A stretch of DNA of 64,000 nucleotides from Bacillota bacterium (lineage in GTDB: Bacteria; Bacillota; Clostridia; Clostridiales; Clostridiaceae), in NCBI GenBank assembly GCA_023451395.1, contig JAEXZL010000151.1, positions 1 to 64,000 of the forward strand, in the 5' to 3' direction. A program made the translations under genes and the position numbers. Below are positions 27,502-35,346 of this stretch, one piece after another (the stretch's first letter is position 1; every line of letters begins with the position of its first letter). Under the pieces are notes generated by a model. It was not told the origin of the DNA, did not search any database, and was given only the letters and a program-made list of their open reading frames with translations.

Positions 27502-27530
27502 GGTGACAGGCACCAGAGAAAGGAGATTTT
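27502..27530 (+). repeat. Dispersed GGTGNCAGGCACC repeat, copy 2
   Basis: GGTGACAGGCACC followed by AGAGAAAGGAGATTTT, in the same orientation as the copy at 27325-27353. No transposase is adjacent. Confidence 0.65.
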
Positions 27531-27660
27531 AAAGCATTACCTAGTAAATTAAAGCTTCATGAAGATAAGTATAGAAAAGTTCAGTAGTTTTATTAAAAAT
27601 GGCAAGATTTACTATTGAAATATTAATTATTTCAGTGTACAATAAGAAAGTAGTTTTTAA

Positions 27661-27735
27661 GGCCCCTTGGTCAAGCGGTCAAGACGCCACCCTCTCACGG
27701 TGGAATCAGGAGTTCGATTCTCCTAGGGGTCACCA
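27661..27735 (+). tRNA. tRNA-Glu (anticodon CTC)
   Basis: A 75-base cloverleaf with encoded CCA. The acceptor stem pairs GGCCCCT with AGGGGTC. The anticodon stem CCACC/GGTGG holds the loop CTCTCAC with anticodon CTC, and the T arm is AGGAGTTCGATTCTCCT. The 3' 30 bases are part of the prophage attachment core, so the phage restores a complete tRNA on integration. Confidence 0.95.
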
Positions 27736-27785
27736 TATAACCTTTAAACCTAGTTAGATAGCTGGTTTGAAGGTTTTTTATTTTG
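27706..27785 (+). other. Prophage attL core (80-bp direct repeat)
   Basis: 80 bp identical to 62771-62850. It covers the last 30 bases of tRNA-Glu and the tRNA terminator. After one mismatch nine further bases match. The integrase gene begins 46 bp away, as expected for tRNA-targeting prophages. Confidence 0.95.
27739..27785 (+). terminator. tRNA-Glu terminator inside the att core
   Basis: AACCTTTAAACC (27739-27750) pairs with GGTTTGAAGGTT (27764-27775) and is followed by a T run. A second copy is carried in attR. Confidence 0.85.
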
Positions 27786-27812
27786 CTTAAAAATAAGGTT
27801 AATATTATGTTT

Positions 27813-27831
27813 TACACCATTTTTACACCAT
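27813..27831 (+). promoter_or_regulatory. Integrase arm-type site next to attL
   Basis: TACACCAT repeated twice with three T between gives a 19-bp element that recurs identically at 62648-62666 beside attR. Twin direct repeats on the flanks of the core are typical arm-binding sites for the N-terminal domain of tyrosine integrases. Confidence 0.7.
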
Positions 27832-29009
27832 CAAATTATATTAAGTATATCTACTGCTTTTTTCTTCTGTTTCTTTAAGCAGTGAGTATAGATATTTGCT
27901 GTTATCTCTATACTGCTATGGCCTAATAACTCAGAAACTGTTTTTAATGGTATATCCATTTCAAACTGCTTCGTTGCATAAGTGTGTCTAAGTGAATGAA
28001 ATTTCTTATAGTCTACTCCTGCCCTATTTAGTAAGCTTTCCCAACTATCATGAATATTTGAATTAACTAAAAGTTCTCCAGTATTGCTAAGAAATATAAA
28101 ATCTTCATACTTATCAGAGAAGATCTTTCCTGCTTTAAGCTTTTCCTGTTTTTGAATTAATAAAGCTTTCTTAATAATTGCTATCAATGATTTAGGCAAA
28201 GGAATATCCCTAGTAGACCCTTTTGTTTTTGTAGCTAAAACCAGTGTCTTACGCTTTTTATTGCCTTTAGAATCAAATACATAATTTGTAGCTACCGACC
28301 TTCTTATATGTATCTCTTCATTTTCATAGTCAATATCTGTAGCTTTTAACCCTAGAACCTCACCTTTTCTCATACCAGTAGCTAGGCTGACAAGAGCGAT
28401 ATATTTTATTTTTGTTTCTTCCTTAAGTCCCATGATAAGTTTTAGGTCACTGTCTTCAAAGACAGGAACAATCTGAGCCTCTTGATCATCAGTATATTCA
28501 ACAACGTCTTCAGGTATGGATACCTTGCTGCCAGAGCAGGGGTTTTTGAGAATCATGTTATTATCTACCGCATAGTTGAAAAACATCTTTAAAAGTTTAT
28601 TTACGTAGGCTATCGTGTTAGAAGATATACCATTTTCATATAGAGAGTTATAATATTTTTGGATGTTTATTGGTAGTATCTTGCTAAGATTAAAGTAATC
28701 GATATCAGAGTCTTCAACATAGAGTCTGTATAAACCTTCATATCTCTGAAAGGTAGCCGGCTTTATCTTTTTTACCCTTACGACTTGGAAAAGCCACTCT
28801 TTCATTGTTCTACCAAGATATAAACCTTTGGTATCTATTATTCCAGCTTCAATACTCTTTTTATATGCATCCCTTTTAGATTCTGCATCCTTTTTGCTTG
28901 ATCCAAGAAACTGTTTCCTAATTCTTTTCCCATTAGAATCAATTCCTAAATCTGCTGTAATACGGTAATACTTCTTTCCGTTCATTTCTACATTTGTCTT
29001 AACTGCCAA
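27831..29009 (-). CDS. int: Tyrosine-type phage integrase
   Basis: A 392-residue tyrosine recombinase that carries out site-specific integration and excision at the tRNA-Glu core. The N-terminal 60 residues are an arm-binding domain (NGKKYYRITADLGID, DSNGKRIRKQF). A SAM-like core-binding domain follows. The catalytic domain has Arg in ATGMRKGE, HSLRHTYAT (His-x-x-Arg), LGHSS (His) and the nucleophile Tyr in NIYTH. The start is TTG 29009 behind AAGGAGG. Its 3' end touches the arm site. It resembles integrases of Tn916-like elements and low-GC siphoviruses. Confidence 0.95.
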   Translation of the reverse strand: MAVKTNVEMNGKKYYRITADLGIDSNGKRIRKQFLGSSKKDAESKRDAYKKSIEAGIIDTKGLYLGRTMKEWLFQVVRVKKIKPATFQRYEGLYRLYVEDSDIDYFNLSKILPINIQKYYNSLYENGISSNTIAYVNKLLKMFFNYAVDNNMILKNPCSGSKVSIPEDVVEYTDDQEAQIVPVFEDSDLKLIMGLKEETKIKYIALVSLATGMRKGEVLGLKATDIDYENEEIHIRRSVATNYVFDSKGNKKRKTLVLATKTKGSTRDIPLPKSLIAIIKKALLIQKQEKLKAGKIFSDKYEDFIFLSNTGELLVNSNIHDSWESLLNRAGVDYKKFHSLRHTYATKQFEMDIPLKTVSELLGHSSIEITANIYTHCLKKQKKKAVDILNII

Positions 29010-29028
29010 TTATTTTACCTCCTTACTT

Positions 29029-29466
29029 CTATTTGTCATATAGCTGTTTAAATGGTTCATGAGGAATTTCTAAATAAGCAGCTATTTGCTCAGTTGTCAT
29101 TTCTAACAGTTGAATTTCATCAAAGGCAATATTGCTTAATCTTAATGCGAAATAGTTCGCTTGTTTTTCCAATTTACCTGTGTTACAGAAAGTATATGAT
29201 GCCTGCAATAAATCCGGATGGCATAGAGCGTGACCAAGCTCATGCTTTAAAATAAAATCTTCTATAACGGGATGAAGATCATTCCTAATAAAAATTGTTT
29301 CAATGCCATTGACACATCTATCATAAATAGCATCTTTTTTTCTAAGTAATATATTTTCCTTATCAAGTTTTACAATTGCAATGAATAATGCATCACATAC
29401 CTCATAAACATTAGTAGTACAATAATTTTCTTTTAACCCCTCAATTATCTCGTCAATCCATTCCAT
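29029..29466 (-). CDS. ImmA/IrrE-family metallopeptidase
   Basis: A 145-residue protein with the zinc-protease motif HELGHALCH near residue 80 and the downstream helix EKQANYFALRL that supplies the third ligand. In ICEBs1 and many phages, ImmA cleaves the neighbouring XRE repressor to trigger induction. It is 23 bp downstream of the repressor gene on the same strand, fitting that role. Confidence 0.88.
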   Translation of the reverse strand: MEWIDEIIEGLKENYCTTNVYEVCDALFIAIVKLDKENILLRKKDAIYDRCVNGIETIFIRNDLHPVIEDFILKHELGHALCHPDLLQASYTFCNTGKLEKQANYFALRLSNIAFDEIQLLEMTTEQIAAYLEIPHEPFKQLYDK

Positions 29467-29489
29467 ATATATCCCTCGCTTGTCAATAG

Positions 29490-29918
29490 TTATTTTTTAT
29501 ACTTATAACTAATCAGCTCAATTTGTCTCAAAAGTTCATTCGCAAACTCAACGATTTCTTCCTCAGTCATTTCATCTAAGTTATATCCACCATAGGCAGC
29601 TAAGGAGTGGTTTTTTATTAGATATTGAACTGCTTCAGGGGCACTCTTTAGTTTCTTTTCTTCTTCAGAATTATTTCTATTAGAGTTTATTCGTTCTCTC
29701 TTTTCAGTTAACCCTAATAGATAATCTAAGGAAACATCAAAATAATCTGCATACCGCTTAACATATTCAAATCTAGGTTCAATCTTCCCAGCTTCCCACT
29801 TAGAGATCATGCCCTTGTTTAATTTTAAGTTGTATCGATTATTTAGTTCATTGGCTAGTTCATCTAATGTAAGATCCTTTTCAATTCTTAAATTTCTCAT
29901 AATGGTTCCTGTATCCAT
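29490..29918 (-). CDS. XRE-family prophage repressor
   Basis: A 142-residue repressor with an N-terminal helix-turn-helix (IMRNLRIEKDLTLDELANEL, KGMISKWEAGKIEP) and a helical C-terminal dimerisation region, without a LexA-type peptidase domain. ATG 29918 is chosen because it has GAGGTG upstream and the predicted promoter -10 (29964-29969) lies inside any longer reading frame. It is divergent from the Cro-like gene, the classic lysogeny switch, and presumably is the substrate of the adjacent ImmA protease. Confidence 0.88.
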   Translation of the reverse strand: MDTGTIMRNLRIEKDLTLDELANELNNRYNLKLNKGMISKWEAGKIEPRFEYVKRYADYFDVSLDYLLGLTEKRERINSNRNNSEEEKKLKSAPEAVQYLIKNHSLAAYGGYNLDEMTEEEIVEFANELLRQIELISYKYKK

Positions 29919-29949
29919 AATCGCACACCTCAATAATTTATTATTAATA

Positions 29950-29963
29950 TTAGATATATCTAA
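29950..29963. promoter_or_regulatory. Palindromic operator candidate
   Basis: TTAGATATATCTAA is a perfect 14-bp palindrome immediately downstream of the repressor promoter -10 box, a position suited to autoregulation. Confidence 0.5.
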
Positions 29964-29992
29964 ATTATATACCTCTAGTTTCATTAGTGCAA
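29964..29992 (-). promoter_or_regulatory. Repressor promoter (leftward)
   Basis: Reverse-strand TTGCAC (29992-29987) and TATAAT (29969-29964) are separated by 17 bp. Confidence 0.75.
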
Positions 29993-30022
29993 CATTTTTT
30001 TAATAATATTTGGAAAAAGTTA

Positions 30023-30050
30023 TTGACATTGAAACATTATGGAATATAAT
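30023..30050 (+). promoter_or_regulatory. Early lytic promoter (rightward)
   Basis: TTGACA (30023-30028) and TATAAT (30045-30050), both perfect matches, are separated by 16 bp, driving the Cro-like gene and the early operon. Confidence 0.85.
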
Positions 30051-30082
30051 TAAAGTATCAGATATGAAACGAGGTGAAAAAA

Positions 30083-30340
30083 GTGGAAAATGTAAACAGA
30101 AGACATGAACCTTATGTAAAATTCAAAGCTTTTTTAGTGGAAAACAGCATTAAACAAAGCGAATTAGCAGTATTGTTAAAGAAATCTGTATCTGCATTAA
30201 ACCAAAATATTAATGGTACTGGTGGAGATTTTAACCTGGACGAGCTTCGTCTTATTGCTTATACATATAAAATCAGCATAGACGAATTTTTTATTACTCC
30301 AAAAGTATCAAAAATGAAACTTTATGAGGAGGTGAATTGA
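30083..30340 (+). CDS. Cro-like XRE DNA-binding protein
   Basis: An 85-residue single-domain helix-turn-helix protein (IKQSELAVLLKKSVSALNQNING is the recognition region). It is the first gene rightward of the divergent promoters, so it is the likely Cro counterpart. GTG 30083 has CGAGGTG six bases before it and is preferred over a GTG inside that site. Confidence 0.75.
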   Translation: MENVNRRHEPYVKFKAFLVENSIKQSELAVLLKKSVSALNQNINGTGGDFNLDELRLIAYTYKISIDEFFITPKVSKMKLYEEVN

Positions 30341-30344
30341 TCTT

Positions 30345-30596
30345 ATGAGTAAAGAAGAACTAAGGATAGCTATTGCAGAAGCTTTGCAGGAGATTCAACC
30401 CAAAGAAGAAAAGGCCACATTAACTATTCAAGAATGTGCATCTTTTACTGGTATCGGCAGAGACAAGCTTCTTGAATTAGCAAATAACCCTAAAACCGAT
30501 TTTCCTGTATTTAAGGTGGGGAACAGATTTTTGATTAATAAAGAAATGCTAGTAGGATGGTTAGAAAAAATTGTAACTGAAAGGAGAGTTCTGTAA
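30345..30596 (+). CDS. Excisionase-like helix-turn-helix protein
   Basis: An 83-residue protein with a winged-helix/MerR-like fold as in Tn916 Xis (TIQECASFTGIGRDKLLELA, then FPVFKVGNRFLINKEMLVGWLEK). It could bind phage DNA as excisionase or as an early regulator. A related domain is present in the gene at 62194 beside attR. It overlaps the next gene by one base. Confidence 0.65.
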   Translation: MSKEELRIAIAEALQEIQPKEEKATLTIQECASFTGIGRDKLLELANNPKTDFPVFKVGNRFLINKEMLVGWLEKIVTERRVL

Positions 30597-31336
30597 TGAA
30601 CACTTTAACAATATTCAAAGGGGAGCAGATTATCCCTTTAAAAGAAAATGAAAAAGGAGAAATCCTAGTATCAGGTAGAGAGCTTCATGGATTTTTAGAA
30701 GTAGGCACAGAGTATTCAAAATGGATTACTAGAATGTCAGAGTATGGATTTACAGAAAATGAGGACTTCGTAGTTATCGTCAAAAATGACGAAAACCCCT
30801 TAGGAGGCAGACCAGCTACAGACCACATTCTAAAACTAGATATGGCCAAAGAGCTTGCAATGATCCAAAGGACTACTAAAGGAAAAGAAGCAAGACAATA
30901 TTTCCTTAAGGTAGAGAAGGCTTGGAACTCTCCGGAAATGATAACTAAAAGAGCTATGGAGATATTGGACAGGCAGGTGAGAAGTTTAACTCTACAACTT
31001 GAAACGGATAAACCTAAGGTCGTTTTTGCTGATGCAGTAGCCGCTTCTAAATCTTCAATCCTTATAGGAGAGTTAGCCAAGTTAATAAAGCAAAATGGTG
31101 TAGACATAGGAGAAAAAAGACTATTCAAATGGCTTAGAGCTAACGGATACCTCATAAGCAGAAAGGGAAGTGACTATAATATGCCAACTCAAAGAAGTGC
31201 TGATTTAGGAGTAATAACCTTTAAAGAAACTCCAATAGTTCATGCTGATGGTCATATATCAGTTAACAAAACACCAAAGGTAACAGGAAAAGGGCAGCAG
31301 TATTTTATTAATAAATTCTTACAGAAATTAAATTAA
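30596..31336 (+). CDS. Phage antirepressor (AntA/KilAC type)
   Basis: A 246-residue two-domain protein. The N-terminus (VSGRELHGFLEVGTEYSKWITR, GRPATDHILKLDMAKELAM) is AntA/AntB-like. The C-terminal 110 residues (IGELAKLIKQNGVDIGEKRLFKWLRANGYL) are the KilAC domain. Such proteins inactivate the repressor and promote lytic growth. Confidence 0.9.
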   Translation: MNTLTIFKGEQIIPLKENEKGEILVSGRELHGFLEVGTEYSKWITRMSEYGFTENEDFVVIVKNDENPLGGRPATDHILKLDMAKELAMIQRTTKGKEARQYFLKVEKAWNSPEMITKRAMEILDRQVRSLTLQLETDKPKVVFADAVAASKSSILIGELAKLIKQNGVDIGEKRLFKWLRANGYLISRKGSDYNMPTQRSADLGVITFKETPIVHADGHISVNKTPKVTGKGQQYFINKFLQKLN

Positions 31337-31352
31337 AGGAGGATAACAATCT

Positions 31353-31643
31353 ATGGAAATTAGAAAATTAAAAGGCTCAAAGATAACTGATGTTGAGGTT
31401 AACATTAATGGTTATGTAGTGCTCTATGTTGAAAATGGTGGCAGGGTATATGCTATAGACTTTGCTCCTATAGTAAGAGATTTAGGTAAGGTTGAGAAGA
31501 AAGCTCCCGAGATGGAAGCTCAGGAGCTAAGTGATCAGATAAACAACGGTAAAAAAACATTGAATCAAGCAAGAAAAGAATTAGGTCTTGAGCCTGTAGA
31601 AGGTGGAGATAAAAAATTATCAACCTTTAACCAGGCAGATTAG
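31353..31643 (+). CDS. Small phage protein with a portal-like C-terminal motif
   Basis: A 96-residue protein. The N-terminal half looks like a small beta sheet (INGYVVLYVENGGRVYAIDF). The C-terminal segment TLNQARKELGLEPVEGGD resembles the short motif near the end of HK97-type portal proteins. I do not recognise the whole. It is in the early operon. Confidence 0.6.
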   Translation: MEIRKLKGSKITDVEVNINGYVVLYVENGGRVYAIDFAPIVRDLGKVEKKAPEMEAQELSDQINNGKKTLNQARKELGLEPVEGGDKKLSTFNQAD

Positions 31644-31658
31644 ATAGGAGGGGTAAGG

Positions 31659-31784
31659 ATGGAAATTAAAATAAATATAACAATCAGATCATTAGACGAG
31701 TTAAAGCCAATTATTGAAGAATTAGCAAAAATAAAGAAAGAGTGTAATGGGTACACCCTTTCAGTAAACATTATCCTATCGTAA
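31659..31784 (+). CDS. 41-residue phage protein
   Basis: A short frame starting at ATG 31659 behind TAGGAGGGG. It encodes MEIKINITIRSLDELKPIIE and a Lys/Glu-rich helix, a beta-alpha pattern common in tiny phage early proteins. Function unknown. Its end overlaps the convergent reverse-strand gene by 14 bases. Confidence 0.6.
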   Translation: MEIKINITIRSLDELKPIIEELAKIKKECNGYTLSVNIILS

Positions 31785-31992
31785 ATTCAATGTATTCTAT
31801 GTCACTAGAAAATAAAGTAACTATGTTTTCTTTCCCAATGAAAGAAAGACGCAGCGAGCTACTGAGAACAAACGAGCTGAAATCGGTAATTGTCTCAGGT
31901 TGCCCAGAAACTCCAATTTTTATTATTGAAGTAATATGCTTTATAAATACACTTTTAGACGACCTTAATATTATGTTTGCTGACCAGTTCAT
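31771..31992 (-). CDS. Reverse-strand small protein inside the early operon
   Basis: A 73-residue frame read against all surrounding genes. It is preferred over the overlapping forward frame because ATG 31992 is preceded by AAAGGGGGTGAT at good spacing, and TTGTTT/TAAAAT promoter-like boxes with a 17-bp spacer lie just upstream, while the forward frame has no ribosome binding site. It starts MNWSANIILRSSK and shows no recognised domain. It may be a moron with its own promoter. Confidence 0.45.
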   Translation of the reverse strand: MNWSANIILRSSKSVFIKHITSIIKIGVSGQPETITDFSSFVLSSSLRLSFIGKENIVTLFSSDIEYIEFTIG

Positions 31993-32063
31993 TATTAATC
32001 ACCCCCTTTCATCTAAATTTTACCATATAAAGGGGTATTAAACAAAATAAGGAGGATTGAAAA

Positions 32064-32237
32064 ATGAGACTTGCAGAGTTATTAAGACTACTTAAGGTTG
32101 TAGAAGAAAACTATGGTTTAGACGAATTTGAAATAGGTATGGAATACAACCAGGATACAGTAGAAACCAATATAGGCACTATGGCAGTAGACGAGCTTAT
32201 TGACAGCATAAAAACAGAATTAAGCTACTGTGATTAG
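32064..32237 (+). CDS. 57-residue phage protein
   Basis: Starts at ATG 32064 behind AAGGAGG. An acidic helical protein (MRLAELLRLLKVVEENYG start). Family not recognised; early operon. Confidence 0.6.
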   Translation: MRLAELLRLLKVVEENYGLDEFEIGMEYNQDTVETNIGTMAVDELIDSIKTELSYCD

Positions 32238-32248
32238 GAGGGATTAGG

Positions 32249-32392
32249 ATGGAAGTTCCTCAAGGTAAGCCAGAGAATATTTTAAAATTCTATAACCTTA
32301 ATCCAGATGATTATTACTACCTGGATAAGGATAAGGACAACTATTACTACAAGAACAAAGAAACTGGAGAAAGGATTTATTTAAGGAGGTAA
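32249..32392 (+). CDS. 47-residue Tyr-rich phage protein
   Basis: Starts at ATG 32249 behind TAGGAGG. It has two Tyr clusters (DDYYYLDKDKDNYYYKN) and a basic end. Its stop overlaps the Shine-Dalgarno of the next gene. Function unknown. Confidence 0.6.
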   Translation: MEVPQGKPENILKFYNLNPDDYYYLDKDKDNYYYKNKETGERIYLRR

Positions 32393-32394
32393 AT

Positions 32395-32628
32395 ATGAAA
32401 AGAAAAGAAGTGATTAATCAACTAGAAGGCTTAATAGAACATTCCAAAGATATGGCTAGAGTAGAATATGCAAACCCAGCATGGCAAGAAGATATAGAAG
32501 CACTAGAATATGCAATCAATTTCATAAAAGGCAGAGTATCTAGTCCATGGGAATGGTTAGGTTGTGTGATGATATTAGTTACTCTCATTGGAGGCTTAGG
32601 TTGGTTAGCAGGAATAGTTTACAAATAA
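32395..32628 (+). CDS. Small phage membrane protein
   Basis: A 77-residue protein with a helical cytoplasmic N-terminus and one membrane segment near the C-terminus (WEWLGCVMILVTLIGGLGWL). Function unknown. A superinfection or membrane role is possible but unsupported. Confidence 0.6.
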   Translation: MKRKEVINQLEGLIEHSKDMARVEYANPAWQEDIEALEYAINFIKGRVSSPWEWLGCVMILVTLIGGLGWLAGIVYK

Positions 32629-32653
32629 AAAAAAGAGACTCTCGGAAGAGTCC
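32627..32653 (-). terminator. Possible reverse-strand terminator
   Basis: On the reverse strand GACTCT/AGAGTC with a 4-base loop is followed by TCTTTTTTTT. It could block antisense transcripts entering the 31771-31992 region. Confidence 0.35.
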
Positions 32654-32701
32654 ATAAAAAAATAGTCAATTAAATTATAGATTAGAAAGGCGGAAATGTA
32701 A

Positions 32702-33007
32702 ATGAAAGATTTTATTATAGGCTATTTAACCTCCGTTATAAATGATATGGAAAGCGATATAAAGGCAATGCCAATATATCAAGCTATTTACACCAGGAAA
32801 GTTATAGACAAGCTTAAAGACCTTCTTACAGCAGTTGAGGATATGCCAGAAGAAGAGCGACCAAAGAAAGTAGAGCCGGATATTTCTCTTATTGAAGATT
32901 CATTAGGACCAGAGGAACTCCTAGATGTAGTTGCACATATGAAAAAGGCAATGTCCCAGGATGCAAAAGGATTTATTATTACAAGATTTACTAAGGGGGA
33001 TAAATAG
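32702..33007 (+). CDS. Phage protein of unknown function
   Basis: A 101-residue acidic helical protein starting at ATG 32702. No motif recognised. It abuts the next gene without a gap. Confidence 0.6.
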   Translation: MKDFIIGYLTSVINDMESDIKAMPIYQAIYTRKVIDKLKDLLTAVEDMPEEERPKKVEPDISLIEDSLGPEELLDVVAHMKKAMSQDAKGFIITRFTKGDK

Positions 33008-33250
33008 ATGGATAAAAAAACAGTTGAATACATGGAATCTAGAATAAAAGCTTATAGAAATTTGCAATATGAAGTTGAGTGTTTACAAAAATGCAAAGTT
33101 GAATTACTTGAACACTCAGGACTTAGAATAGGTACTCGTGATGATTATTACCATATTAAAGGTGATAGTGCAACTTATCTTAAAACGATTATTGTAAATG
33201 AAATTACTACTAGACTTGCAGAGATAGAAAAAGAAATGGAGGAAATATAG
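33008..33250 (+). CDS. Phage coiled-coil protein
   Basis: An 80-residue protein with helical ends (YRNLQYEVECLQKCKVELLE and EITTRLAEIEKEMEE). Directly precedes the recombination gene block. Function unknown. Confidence 0.6.
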   Translation: MDKKTVEYMESRIKAYRNLQYEVECLQKCKVELLEHSGLRIGTRDDYYHIKGDSATYLKTIIVNEITTRLAEIEKEMEEI

Positions 33251-34114
33251 ATGGCTAATGAAGTTATGAATATATACGGATCACAAGCTCCAGTAGCAAG
33301 AAAGACTACTACAGAAATGGCGGTAAATAGACAGGTACAAGAGGTTCAGGGAGCTATATTTATGGCCAAGCAGTTTCCTAGGGATGAAATAGAAGCCTTT
33401 AATCGTATTGTTAGAGCTTGCCAAAGAAAGAGCTTAGCAGAGCAGTCTATGTATGAGTATCCAAGGGGAGCACAGAAGGTAACAGGTCCTAGTATTAGAC
33501 TTGCAGAAGCCTTGGCTCAAAACTGGGGAAATATAGATTATGGAATTATTGAACTGGAACAAAAAAGTGGAGAGAGCCAAGTTATGGCATATGCTTGGGA
33601 CTTAGAAACTAATACCAGGCAGACTAAGATATTTTCTGTTCCTCATATAAGGGGTACTAAGCAAGGCAATAAAACACTAACAGATCCTAGGGATATTTAC
33701 GAAATGGTTGCTAATCAAGGAGCTAGAAGATTAAGAGCTTGTATCTTAGGAGTAATTCCAGGTGATGTTATAGATAGTGCAATAGATCAATGCGAGCTTA
33801 CTCTTAAAAGTAATAATGCAGAACCATTGATAGATAGAGTTAGAAAAATGGTTAAAGCCTTTGAAGATAACTTCTCCGTTACTAAAGAAATGATAGAAAA
33901 ATTCTTAGGCTGCAGCAGTGATGCTTTCTCTGAAAATGATTTTATTAGGCTTAGAAAGATTTATGGGAGCCTTAAAGATGGCATGGCTAAAAGAGAGGAT
34001 TACTTTGAAATATCGAAGCCTAAATCTGAGCCAGTACAAACTAAACTAGATGGAAAATTTAAGAAGGAAGAACCTCAGAATATTTATGAGGGTACACCTT
34101 TTGAGGAGGCTTAA
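33251..34114 (+). CDS. Phage recombination-associated protein
   Basis: A 287-residue protein widely conserved in Firmicute siphoviruses (core AKQFPRDEIEAFNRIVRACQ, GPSIRLAEALAQNWGNIDYG, DPRDIYEMVANQGARRLRAC). A RecE-like nuclease gene follows two genes later, so this is the place where a single-strand annealing protein would be expected. That function is inferred from position; the sequence is not a clear RecT or Erf. Confidence 0.65.
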   Translation: MANEVMNIYGSQAPVARKTTTEMAVNRQVQEVQGAIFMAKQFPRDEIEAFNRIVRACQRKSLAEQSMYEYPRGAQKVTGPSIRLAEALAQNWGNIDYGIIELEQKSGESQVMAYAWDLETNTRQTKIFSVPHIRGTKQGNKTLTDPRDIYEMVANQGARRLRACILGVIPGDVIDSAIDQCELTLKSNNAEPLIDRVRKMVKAFEDNFSVTKEMIEKFLGCSSDAFSENDFIRLRKIYGSLKDGMAKREDYFEISKPKSEPVQTKLDGKFKKEEPQNIYEGTPFEEA

Positions 34115-34116
34115 AG

Positions 34117-34329
34117 ATGGATGAAATTAAGATATATAAAAATGCAGAAAGAGAAGTAAAGAGAATAGTGTCTTTCGATATGGTAAAGGTGTTAAGCCTA
34201 GACAATATGCTTTATGCGATTATTGGAGAAATGTTTATTGGTGCTGGTAAGGATAAAATTCCAGTAAAAGAAAGAAGAGAATATATTCTAAAAGAGGTTA
34301 ATAAGGTTATTGATGTGTGGGAGGGCTAA
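34117..34329 (+). CDS. 70-residue phage protein
   Basis: A small protein between the two recombination genes, overlapping the nuclease gene start region by a few bases. No domain recognised. Confidence 0.55.
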   Translation: MDEIKIYKNAEREVKRIVSFDMVKVLSLDNMLYAIIGEMFIGAGKDKIPVKERREYILKEVNKVIDVWEG

Positions 34330-34331
34330 CT

Positions 34332-35123
34332 ATGAAGCTAAATGATGATAATTATTTCTCCCAAGAAGCAGACAAGCATTATATGTCAGTATCCCAGTTT
34401 AAAAGCTTCTTACCTAAGTATGGTGGCTGTGAAGCTAAAGCAATAGCTAAGATAAATGGAACCTATAAGGAAGAGCCTTCGGATGTTCTCCTTGTAGGAA
34501 GTTATGTACACAGCTTCTTTGAAGGAACCCTGGATAAATTTAAGGAGGAGAATAAGCAGATATTTACACAAAAAGGTGAGCTTAAATCTCAATATAAACT
34601 AGCAGATGAAATGATTAAAACTTTAAATGAGGATGAAAGCTTTAATCAGATTTACACCGGAGAAAAGGAGAAGATATTTACTTTTGACCTTTTCGGTACT
34701 CCTTGGAAGATTAAAGTTGACCTTCTCAATTCAGAAGATGGCTATTTCATAGACCTAAAGACTGTTAAAGATTTTGAGGGACAATGGAGCAGTTCTGCAG
34801 GGCGAAGAGTTACCTTCGTTGAAGCTTGGGGCTACATAATACAGGCAGCAGTATACAGATCAGGAATTGAATTAAGTACAGGACTTAAGGATTTAGAAGC
34901 TTTTATCGTAGCTGTTACTAAGCAGAATCCACCGGATAAGATGGTGTTAACTTTCTTAGAACAAGACTTTCAAGAAGGGTTAGCAGAAGTCGAGAGCTAC
35001 CTTCCCCATATATTAGAGGTTAAGCAAGGGATAATTACTCCTGAAAGATGCGGTAAATGTGATTACTGTAGAAAGACTAAAAAACTTGATAGAGCTGTGC
35101 ATTATACAGAGCTTTATTACTAG
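34332..35123 (+). CDS. RecE-like PD-(D/E)XK exonuclease
   Basis: A nuclease of about 264 residues. VGSYVHSFFEG gives the first acidic helix. WKIKVDLLNSEDGYFIDLKTVKD gives the Asp and Glu/Asp-x-Lys active-site strands, followed by the QAAVYR helix motif. A C-terminal Cys cluster (CGKCDYC with an upstream Cys) suggests a small metal site. It should resect phage DNA ends for recombination. ATG 34332 behind GAGGGC is chosen over a GTG at 34317 with no better site. Confidence 0.8.
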   Translation: MKLNDDNYFSQEADKHYMSVSQFKSFLPKYGGCEAKAIAKINGTYKEEPSDVLLVGSYVHSFFEGTLDKFKEENKQIFTQKGELKSQYKLADEMIKTLNEDESFNQIYTGEKEKIFTFDLFGTPWKIKVDLLNSEDGYFIDLKTVKDFEGQWSSSAGRRVTFVEAWGYIIQAAVYRSGIELSTGLKDLEAFIVAVTKQNPPDKMVLTFLEQDFQEGLAEVESYLPHILEVKQGIITPERCGKCDYCRKTKKLDRAVHYTELYY

Positions 35124-35163
35124 AGAAGTTGGATTTTGAATAAAAGAAGAAAGAAGTGATTGT

Positions 35164-35346
35164 ATGGTAACTGGAAAGATTAAGGTTGATATGAGTAACA
35201 CTTATGGTAAGGCTATAAAAGGTTCAGAGTGTGAAATATTGAAAGTATGGCTAAACCATCAAACCAACAATGTTTATTGCGAGATAAGCTTTGCTAATGA
35301 TGGTATTACTATTATAACATCCATTAAAAATATTGAGATTGGTTAG
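35164..35346 (+). CDS. 60-residue phage protein
   Basis: A beta-rich small protein starting at ATG 35164 behind GAAGTGAT. Function unknown. Its stop codon is the first base triplet of a 23-bp repeat also found after the gene ending at 39277. Confidence 0.5.
   Translation: MVTGKIKVDMSNTYGKAIKGSECEILKVWLNHQTNNVYCEISFANDGITIITSIKNIEIG

Noticed and set aside
31790..32041. Forward 83-codon frame
   Set aside because: It has no ribosome binding site and overlaps the better supported reverse-strand frame 31771-31992.
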